Shown here piece after piece: positions 1 to 5,007 of a stretch of DNA of 5,007 nucleotides. Below the pieces are notes generated by a model. It worked only from the letters and a program-made list of their open reading frames with translations. It was not told where the DNA came from and ran no database searches. Source of the stretch: Caryophanales bacterium UBA1624 (GTDB lineage: Bacteria; Bacillota_I; Bacilli_A; RFN20; CAG-826). Each line of letters begins with the position of its first letter. Positions within the stretch are counted from its first letter, which is position 1. The position numbers were made by a program, and so were the translations under genes. The stretch spans positions 13,997 through 19,003 of the forward strand of contig DCMK01000072.1 of assembly GCA_002321395.1 (NCBI GenBank), given 5' to 3'.

Positions 1-2
1 CC

Positions 3-1487
3 GGCGACCTCCGCGTCAGCGGCGATGTGGAGGGCAAAGGCTCTTCTTTGGTTTTCGGACAAGGGAAAGCCATCGCCAAAATGCGCATCAACAACTACAA
101 GAACGCGGGCATTGAACGCCTTTACCAAGCCGATTTCGCCTTGGACTTCCAAAGCATGGAGGAAGGGGGCGTCTTTCGCATCTGTTCCGGATTGAGTGGG
201 CTATCCTCTACCTATCAGGACAAAGGATCCCTTTCCTTTTCCGTGCAGAAGCAATATGGCGTTTTGTTTCTGAGCGTTGAGGAATCCTACGGGGACGGAA
301 TGAAAACGACCCTTTTCGCGAAGAAGGAAGTCACTTCCCTGAAAGAAGGACAAAAAGTCTCCTTCTCCATCGAAGTCCTCACCAAAGGCGAACTCAGCCT
401 CTCGATCGGATCGTCCTCTTTGCTGAAGGGGGCGAAGCTATTGGAATCCGGGGCGGGATATTTCGGCTTCTTCAGCGAAGGGAACAACAACGTCATCCTC
501 AGCGGGGCCAATGTCTATGGCTACACCTACAACGCCCCAGAAAACGTCCCGAGCTATCTTGAGACCTTCGACCAACAGCCCGGCGCCTATAACGCGAACT
601 ATTTTTACAGCGCGGGCTCCTCTTCCCCGGTGAATCCCAGCTATTTGTCTGTGGAGAAAGATGTCGGCGCCCTCCATTTCTGCAACGTCTCTGCCTCCCA
701 TCTCACCACTCGGTACATGTATTCGAATTTCGAGGTGGAATTCAATATCCCCCAAATGAGGAAGGAAGCCGTCTTTGATGAGACGGGCGCTTTGCTTTCC
801 CCCATCACCACCGGGTTTGGCATCGCCTGGGGCGTAGAGGATCCCATGACCAGTGCTGGGCAAACCTGGACGAATTCCACGTGGCTTCATTTCGAGAACA
901 TCGCGATCGATCCAAGCGTGGATCATACGAAGGCCAATCCGACTCCGATGGTCAAGCTTTATTCCTCCCGGAATTGTTTGAAATACGGTATCCTCAAAAG
1001 AAATTTCTTCTCCCCCTCCGAAACCCGGGTTCCCACCATCAAGCTCTCGTTGGTCAATGGCGATTTGAACGCTTACCTCCGCTATGAAGGAGAAGAAAGC
1101 TACGGGGATCCGATCTTCTCCTATGATCTGGGCGAGACCGCGGAAGGTTATCTCCGCATCATGACTTTGGGCGATTCCGCCTTGGCGCCTCGCGGGTTGG
1201 CCTATACTTCTGTTTCCAACTTCAGCATCGACGATCTGCGCATCGAAAACCTCGATTCCCCCAATTATCGGCAAGAGACGGAGGTTGATTTCCGCCCGAA
1301 CGGCATGAGCGACGCGGAGGATTTCAACTACACGACCAAAACCGACGACGGCGATCTGATTGGGAATCGCCTATCCGGAAAGAAAGATGCGGGGAACAAC
1401 GCCTTCGCCGGCGGGATTTTCTCGCTCATCGGTTCGATCTTGCTCGGCGGGGCTTTCTTCGCCCTCGCTTTCGCGAAAAGGAGCTGA
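3..1487 (+). CDS. Membrane-anchored protein with two tandem beta-sandwich (LamG/concanavalin-like) domains, 5' partial
   Basis: The reading frame is open from the first complete codon of the window, and the residues before the first possible start (GTG at 27, no ribosome binding site) read as the same beta-rich sequence, so the true start lies upstream. Residue numbers here count from codon 27. Residues about 1-168 and 176-410 each look like a beta-sandwich: alternating hydrophobic strands, many Gly, Ser, Asn and Tyr, and a second unit that opens with YLETFD as many lectin-like jelly rolls do. A polar linker (about 411-456) leads to one hydrophobic segment (about 459-482, rich in Gly, Ala, Phe, Leu) and a short basic end, KRS. 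This fits a protein displayed outside the cell and held by a C-terminal helix. There is no LPXTG motif. No catalytic motif was recognised; glycan binding is inferred from the fold guess and from the hydrolase-like lipoprotein encoded three bases downstream. An extracellular hydrolase or adhesin with its catalytic part upstream is equally possible. Confidence 0.72.
   Translation, partial: GDLRVSGDVEGKGSSLVFGQGKAIAKMRINNYKNAGIERLYQADFALDFQSMEEGGVFRICSGLSGLSSTYQDKGSLSFSVQKQYGVLFLSVEESYGDGMKTTLFAKKEVTSLKEGQKVSFSIEVLTKGELSLSIGSSSLLKGAKLLESGAGYFGFFSEGNNNVILSGANVYGYTYNAPENVPSYLETFDQQPGAYNANYFYSAGSSSPVNPSYLSVEKDVGALHFCNVSASHLTTRYMYSNFEVEFNIPQMRKEAVFDETGALLSPITTGFGIAWGVEDPMTSAGQTWTNSTWLHFENIAIDPSVDHTKANPTPMVKLYSSRNCLKYGILKRNFFSPSETRVPTIKLSLVNGDLNAYLRYEGEESYGDPIFSYDLGETAEGYLRIMTLGDSALAPRGLAYTSVSNFSIDDLRIENLDSPNYRQETEVDFRPNGMSDAEDFNYTTKTDDGDLIGNRLSGKKDAGNNAFAGGIFSLIGSILLGGAFFALAFAKRS
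1476..1483 (+). promoter_or_regulatory. Strong Shine-Dalgarno site for the lipoprotein gene
   Basis: AAAAGGAG lies seven bases before the ATG at 1491 and is built from the last sense codons of the upstream gene (Lys, Arg, Ser, stop). The site fixes the lipoprotein start and implies that it is translated from the same mRNA as the membrane protein, probably with translational coupling, because the stop and start are only three bases apart. Confidence 0.85.
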
Positions 1488-1490
1488 AAC

Positions 1491-3020
1491 ATGAAACCCT
1501 TCCAAAAACAATATTTGCTTTCATTGCTTCCCCTCTTCCTTTGCTTGAGCGGGTGCGGCGGGGAAAAAGGAAAAGTCTGCCGCCTCTATGAAGACGGGAT
1601 GGAGTATGCCCTCTCCAAAAAAGGGGAACCCAAAGCCTACAACGCCCTTACGTTCGATGCTATCGGCGGGGATGAGGTCATGCCCATCGGGGGCTTTTAC
1701 GTCCCCTTCGCTTCCGGGGGAAGCGTCGATGGGCACACGATGCCGGATTTCCTTACCGACGAAGTTTTCCAAAAGTTGGAAGACTGTGGGATCAACACCT
1801 TTGCCTATTCGGAGGACCGCTGGTCCACCGGAGCGGCCAACGGCAACATCGTCAAGGCCTTGGAGCTGTGCGAAAGGCACAACATCGGCTATTTCGTCGG
1901 CACCTATTACATCTTGGCCCAATTAGGCAACCATACGACGCGTTTTCCGCTGGAAGACATGGACTTAACCGGCCTCCAGAAGCTGATCGACGAAATTTCC
2001 GATGGAGGGAAGAGAAAATCGGTTTTGGGCCTTTTGGCCAACGATGAGCCCTTCCCCCACGAGGCGGAGAACATCAACAAATACACGGATGCCTTCTATC
2101 GCCTGCCGAACGTCAAAGAGCATGGCTACAACGTCTATATGAACGCGCTTGGCTATTGGGAGGGGAAGAACTCCTTCTACAACAACATGATCGACAAGCC
2201 GATGACTTACGATGAGTACATGGACGTTTATTTCTCCGCGGAGAACCACGTGAAAATGCTCTCCGTCACCCAATATCCCTACACCAGCGCCCAAACCGAC
2301 GAATCCCAGATTTCGACGATGCTCTTCTCCGAGCTTGCCCGCTACCGCCAATACGCCAAAAAATACAACGTGGCGCCATGGAGGATGCTTCAAGCGGGCG
2401 GGCAGTGGAATGACGAAGCGGCGTGGATCGAATCCGTTTCCCCTTACCCCAATGAGGCGGAATTGCTGTTCGATGTGAACACTTCCTTGGCCTTCGGGGC
2501 GAAGGCCATCCAGTACTTCCCTTTGATTCAGCCGATGCACTTCGCCTATGAAAAAGGCGGGACCTATGATTTCACGAACCGCAACGGGCTGATCGGGGCC
2601 GATGGCAATTTGACCCGCTGGTATTTCTATGCCAAACGGGCCAATACCCAAGTGAAAGCGGTGGACCATGTATTGATGAAATCCTCAAGCGAAGGGATCT
2701 TGGTGCACGGGGATATGCCTACCAAATACATGGTGACGGACGTGGATTTGGTCGGCGATGTCGTCCTTCCCGGTTCCTCTTTCCGCGAATTGAGCTCGAT
2801 CTCGGGGGACGATTGCTTCGTCGGATGCTTCGATTACAAAGGCGGGACCGCCCTCTACTGCGTGAACTATTCCCGCAAGAATAAGGCGAACGTGGATTTG
2901 AATTTCGATAACACCTATCGTTACCAAGTCGTCCAGCGGGGCGTCTCCGCTGATGTGGTGGGGAATTACGTTCCTCTGATTTTGGACGCTGGGGAAGCCG
3001 CCCTGATCGTCTTGTCCTAA
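1491..3020 (+). CDS. Lipoprotein, putative TIM-barrel glycoside hydrolase-like
   Basis: The 509-residue protein starts with a lipoprotein signal: basic Lys2 and Lys6, a Leu-rich core, then the lipobox LSGC with the lipidated Cys at 22, so it should be anchored on the outer face of the membrane. The body (about 65-390) has the rhythm of a TIM barrel. YVPF near 70 and the strand INTFAY (101-106) come early. LANDEP (182-187) sits where clan GH-A enzymes carry the Asn-Glu-Pro acid/base motif, with an extra Asp. VTQYPY (259-264) and QAGGQW (301-306) follow, then GAKAIQYF (336-343), which resembles a late barrel strand common in glycosidase-like proteins of gut bacteria. Residues about 400-509 look like a small C-terminal beta domain of the type that closes many glycosidases. 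The substrate cannot be named. Glu186 is the likely acid/base. No obvious nucleophile Glu appears at the expected seventh strand, where Gln301 is found, so activity is uncertain. The gene follows the membrane beta-sandwich gene by three bases and ends just before a terminator. Confidence 0.68.
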   Translation: MKPFQKQYLLSLLPLFLCLSGCGGEKGKVCRLYEDGMEYALSKKGEPKAYNALTFDAIGGDEVMPIGGFYVPFASGGSVDGHTMPDFLTDEVFQKLEDCGINTFAYSEDRWSTGAANGNIVKALELCERHNIGYFVGTYYILAQLGNHTTRFPLEDMDLTGLQKLIDEISDGGKRKSVLGLLANDEPFPHEAENINKYTDAFYRLPNVKEHGYNVYMNALGYWEGKNSFYNNMIDKPMTYDEYMDVYFSAENHVKMLSVTQYPYTSAQTDESQISTMLFSELARYRQYAKKYNVAPWRMLQAGGQWNDEAAWIESVSPYPNEAELLFDVNTSLAFGAKAIQYFPLIQPMHFAYEKGGTYDFTNRNGLIGADGNLTRWYFYAKRANTQVKAVDHVLMKSSSEGILVHGDMPTKYMVTDVDLVGDVVLPGSSFRELSSISGDDCFVGCFDYKGGTALYCVNYSRKNKANVDLNFDNTYRYQVVQRGVSADVVGNYVPLILDAGEAALIVLS

Positions 3021-3026
3021 AAGCAA

Positions 3027-3062
3027 AAGCCCTCTCCCCCTTTGGGAGGAGGGCTTATTTTC
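3027..3062. terminator. Bidirectional intrinsic terminator between convergent genes
   Basis: The stem pairs AAGCCCTC (3027-3034) with GAGGGCTT (3049-3056) and TCCC (3035-3038) with GGGA (3044-3047), with a single bulged G at 3048 and a five-base loop. On the plus strand the stem is followed by TATTTTCTTTC. On the minus strand it is followed by TTGCTTTT. It therefore fits as an end signal for the lipoprotein operon, whose stop is at 3018-3020, and for the convergent MsrA-like gene, whose TAA stop (3057-3055) overlaps the stem edge. Confidence 0.85.
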
Positions 3063-3546
3063 TTTCTTCGCGCTTCAAAACGGAGAAATCGATGGGGCAC
3101 CTCCAAAAGGGGTGCTTCCTTTTGTAGTGCTGATGGATTTCCTCCCCAGGGAAGAAGTTGTCCAAACGCCTTACGTCGACGTGGTGATAAGGCATCAATG
3201 TTTGGTCTATTTTCCGGGTGATGGCGATGCCGTCGAGGATGTCTTGATAGTAAATCCCGCATCGGTATTGCCTTCCCCGATATTCCCCTTGCCGGTCCAA
3301 GGAGTAGGGATCAATGGCGCGGAGATAAAGATCAATTAGGCCTTCCAGGGAAATGAAGTTATCTTCGTAATCCACCTTAACCGCTTGAATAAATCCGCCT
3401 TCCCCGGATTGCACGCTTGCAAAACTGGGGTGAGAGGAGGTCCCATTGGCGTATCCCGCTTCCGTGGACACGACCCAGCGGATCTCATCGAAGTAAGCTT
3501 GCAGCGCGTGGAAACTGCCGCCGGAAAAGACAAGAGATTTCCTCAT
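3055..3546 (-). CDS. MsrA-fold protein lacking the catalytic cysteine (probable pseudoenzyme)
   Basis: Peptide methionine-S-sulfoxide reductase (MsrA) normally reduces oxidised methionine using a Cys in the motif GCFWG. This 163-residue protein is clearly of that family: FSGG near 7-10, TEAGYANG (28-35), ISLEGLIDLYLRAIDP (65-80), RQYR (92-95), GIYY (97-100) and EEIHQHY (135-141) follow the family in order and spacing, and the length is normal for a single-domain MsrA. The motif itself reads GSFHA (10-14), so the nucleophile is Ser11 (codon AGT). Measured against the usual family pattern, the active-site Tyr is Phe42, the catalytic Glu is Gln54 and the Asp of QGND is Tyr89; Tyr94 of QYR remains. 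Only two Cys are present: Cys96 just after QYR, and Cys150, near where many MsrA proteins carry a recycling Cys. The frame is intact and the fold residues are kept, so it looks selected rather than decayed. Classical reductase activity is unlikely; binding of methionine sulfoxide or another role is inference. The start is fixed by an in-frame TAA two codons upstream of the ATG. Confidence 0.88.
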   Translation of the reverse strand: MRKSLVFSGGSFHALQAYFDEIRWVVSTEAGYANGTSSHPSFASVQSGEGGFIQAVKVDYEDNFISLEGLIDLYLRAIDPYSLDRQGEYRGRQYRCGIYYQDILDGIAITRKIDQTLMPYHHVDVRRLDNFFPGEEIHQHYKRKHPFWRCPIDFSVLKREERK

Positions 3547-3552
3547 GGTTTA

Positions 3553-3558
3553 ATCATA
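3553..3558 (-). promoter_or_regulatory. Putative -10 box of the MsrA-like gene (leaderless candidate)
   Basis: Read on the minus strand, TATGAT (five of six to TATAAT) is followed by six bases and then the ATG at 3546. Transcription would then start at or next to the A of the start codon. No Shine-Dalgarno sequence is visible before the ATG, which fits a leaderless mRNA. A -35 box at normal distance is poor (TGCTCC at 3581-3576), so this rests on the -10 match and its position. Confidence 0.4.
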
Positions 3559-3565
3559 AGGATGT

Positions 3566-3595
3566 TTCCCAAAATGGAGCAGAAAAAGAGATAAT
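3566..3595 (+). promoter_or_regulatory. Putative promoter of the GH3 gene (leaderless candidate)
   Basis: TTCCCA (3566-3571, four of six to TTGACA) and GATAAT (3590-3595, five of six to TATAAT) are 18 bases apart. Six bases separate GATAAT from the ATG at 3602, so the predicted transcript starts at the start codon. The only purine-rich stretch before the ATG (AAAAAGAG, 3583-3590) is weak and about 11 bases away. The whole divergent spacer is 55 bases, so any promoter of this gene must lie here or inside the MsrA-like gene. Confidence 0.42.
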
Positions 3596-3601
3596 AAACG
3601 C

Positions 3602-5007
3602 ATGGGAAAAAAGAAACTGAGCAGCAAAACGCTGACTAACGAAGAAAAGGCTTCCCTGCTTTCAGGGAACGGTTCTTGGTTCACTTTTGGAGTGGAGAGA
3701 ACCAAATTGAAGCCGGTTGAGATGCACGACGGCCCTTTGGGGCTTAGGAAAGTGGACAACAATCCGGATTTCAACCTAAAGGTCAGTGAGGTCTCGGTTT
3801 GCTTTCCGGCCCCTTGTTTGGCCGCGTGCAGCTGGGACATTGAGCTTGAACGTGAGCTTGGCAGGGCTTTGGGCAAAGAGGCGCATCTTAAGAAGACCAA
3901 CGTTCTGCTTGCCCCCGGAGCCAATATCAAACGGAATCCCCTCTGCGGAAGGAACTTCGAATATCTTTCCGAAGATCCCCTTCTGTCCGGGAAGATGGCT
4001 GCGGCCTACATCAACGGCCTGCAGGACCAAAACGTCGGCGCGTGCTTGAAGCACTTCGCCTGCAACAGCCAAGAGTATTACCGCATGGTCAATGACTCGA
4101 TCGTCGATGAAAGGGCGTTGCGGGAAATCTATCTGCGCCCATTCGAAATCGCCGTGAAGGAAGCCTCCCCTTGGTCGGTCATGGCCAGCTACAACAAAAT
4201 CAATGGGGTTTATGCCTGCGAAAATAAGAAGCTTTTGCGGGATATTCTGAAAGGCGAATGGGGATATCAAGGCGTCGTGATTTCGGATTGGGGCGCGGTT
4301 AACGATCCCGTCGCTTCCCACAACAACGGGTTGGACCTGGAGATGCCGTGCATGTTGAAAAAGCGTTCCAAAACCTTGCTTAGAGCGGTGAAAAAGGGCA
4401 CCTTGTCCCAAAAGGCCCTCGATGACTGCTCCTCGCGCATCGCCACGTTGTCGAAGAAAGCCAATGCCCCCTTCGCGGAAGACAAAAACTATACGATGGA
4501 CGAGGGGCATGAAGTGGCGGTTAGGGTCGCCGAAGAAAGCGCCGTGCTTCTTAAAAACGACGGGATTCTTCCACTGAAGAATTACAACGACGTCTGCTTC
4601 ATCGGCGAATTCGCCCGCACCCCCCGTTATCAAGGCGGAGGATCGAGCCATGTTTGCCCTCATCGGTTGGTCTCCTTTTTGGATGCGATCAAAGATGAGG
4701 ATGACCCAGACGCCAAAAGGATTCCTTTCGCCCCGGGATACAATTCCGATCCTTCCTTGAATCAAGAGGACGTCGAGAATTTCGTCGCGGCGGTTGATTT
4801 GGCCAGCAAATACCAGACGGTGGTCATGTTTTTGGGCTTGCCCCCAAGCGCGGAAACGGAAGGTTTGGATCGAAGCAACATCCATCTCCCGGAGGATCAG
4901 ATGCGCCTTTTCGACGAGATCTATGAAGTGAATCAGAACATCGTGGTCGTTTTGTCCTGCGGGGCCCCGGTCGAGCTTCCTTTTCTTGCCAAGGCGAAGG
5001 CGATTTT
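3602..5007 (+). CDS. Family 3 glycoside hydrolase (beta-glucosidase-like), 3' partial
   Basis: The visible 468 codons are open to the right edge and match the GH3 pattern in order. LTNEEKASLLSG (11-22) is the usual start of the family. It is followed by HDGPLGLRK (42-50, with Asp43 in the sugar-binding site), GRNFEYLSEDP (116-126), LKHF (149-152) and DERALREIYLRPFE (169-182). VVISDWGA (225-232) follows, where Asp229 is the expected nucleophile. The second domain begins near AEESAVLLKNDGILPL (310-325), and ETEGLDR (418-424) offers Glu420 as acid/base. GH3 enzymes release beta-linked glucose, xylose or N-acetylglucosamine ends; the substrate cannot be read here, although the two-domain layout with Glu in EGxDR is typical of beta-glucosidases and xylosidases rather than NagZ. 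There is no signal peptide, so a cytoplasmic enzyme acting on imported oligosaccharides is likely. The ATG at 3602 is the only start in the open frame, which is blocked by TAA at 3557-3559. The last fibronectin-like part expected in many relatives would lie beyond the window. The gene is divergent from the MsrA-like gene. Confidence 0.95.
   Translation, partial: MGKKKLSSKTLTNEEKASLLSGNGSWFTFGVERTKLKPVEMHDGPLGLRKVDNNPDFNLKVSEVSVCFPAPCLAACSWDIELERELGRALGKEAHLKKTNVLLAPGANIKRNPLCGRNFEYLSEDPLLSGKMAAAYINGLQDQNVGACLKHFACNSQEYYRMVNDSIVDERALREIYLRPFEIAVKEASPWSVMASYNKINGVYACENKKLLRDILKGEWGYQGVVISDWGAVNDPVASHNNGLDLEMPCMLKKRSKTLLRAVKKGTLSQKALDDCSSRIATLSKKANAPFAEDKNYTMDEGHEVAVRVAEESAVLLKNDGILPLKNYNDVCFIGEFARTPRYQGGGSSHVCPHRLVSFLDAIKDEDDPDAKRIPFAPGYNSDPSLNQEDVENFVAAVDLASKYQTVVMFLGLPPSAETEGLDRSNIHLPEDQMRLFDEIYEVNQNIVVVLSCGAPVELPFLAKAKAI

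Noticed and set aside
27..29. GTG at 27 as the true start of the first gene
   Set aside because: There is no Shine-Dalgarno site, the frame stays open to the window edge with similar beta-rich residues, and no signal peptide follows, although the C-terminal anchor implies export.
279..1115. EESYGD occurs twice in the first protein (residues 85-90 and 356-361), hinting at a duplicated domain
   Set aside because: The flanking residues do not match, and the motif falls at different places relative to the neighbouring strands of each unit, so it is probably chance. The two domains may still share a fold.
438..1274. Long minus-strand open frame (278 codons) opposite the beta-sandwich gene
   Set aside because: Its product is low-complexity with many Gly, Ile, Asp and His and no family motif, and it mirrors the codon use of the plus-strand gene. 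It is an antisense shadow.
1965..2669. Minus-strand open frame of 234 codons opposite the lipoprotein gene
   Set aside because: It has no motif and no ribosome binding site, and it lies wholly inside a convincing lipoprotein gene.
3097..3115. GCACC/GGTGC inverted repeat followed by TTCCTTTT on the plus strand
   Set aside because: It is only a five-base stem inside the coding part of the MsrA-like gene, and a much better terminator lies just outside the gene.
3514..3516. Possible selenocysteine form of MsrA, since some MsrA proteins replace the catalytic Cys with Sec
   Set aside because: The codon at this position is AGT (Ser), not TGA, so selenocysteine insertion does not apply.
3776..4885. 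Minus-strand open frame of 369 codons opposite the GH3 gene
   Set aside because: The plus strand holds an unmistakable GH3 enzyme with its motifs in order. The antisense frame has no recognisable motif.

Overview
The window carries four protein-coding genes packed tightly on about 5 kb, with GC a little above 50 percent by eye. No RNA gene, mobile element, CRISPR array or long non-coding stretch is visible. TGA is used as a stop (positions 1485-1487), so the standard code applies. The lipobox lipoprotein, the strong AGGAG ribosome binding site, the short intergenic gaps and the carbohydrate-active gene content suggest a Gram-positive-type, probably gut-associated Bacillota (Clostridia, Erysipelotrichia or related Bacilli). 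This taxonomic placement is inference from style, not from a marker gene.

Region 1 (1-3020, plus strand) is the end of an operon. The first gene is cut by the left edge. It encodes an exported-looking protein with two consecutive beta-rich, probably jelly-roll domains and one C-terminal membrane helix. Three bases after its stop begins a lipoprotein of 509 residues that resembles a TIM-barrel glycoside hydrolase with an Asn-Asp-Glu-Pro motif. The two products probably sit together on the outer face of the membrane and deal with a glycan. A bidirectional hairpin terminator at 3027-3056 closes this operon and also the convergent gene that follows.

Region 2 (3055-3546, minus strand) is an intact MsrA-fold gene whose catalytic cysteine is a serine. 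Three other active-site positions are also changed. This is the most unusual item in the window: a likely MsrA pseudoenzyme, or a re-purposed MsrA.

Region 3 (3547-3601) is a 55-bp divergent intergenic stretch. Each strand has a -10-like hexamer exactly six bases before the start codon and no good Shine-Dalgarno sequence, which suggests leaderless transcripts in both directions.

Region 4 (3602-5007, plus strand, cut by the right edge) is a family 3 glycoside hydrolase (beta-glucosidase-like). It has no signal peptide, so it is probably cytoplasmic. A plausible division of labour is that the surface proteins bind or cut a glycan outside and the GH3 enzyme finishes imported oligosaccharides inside. 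The window contains no transporter or regulator to confirm this.
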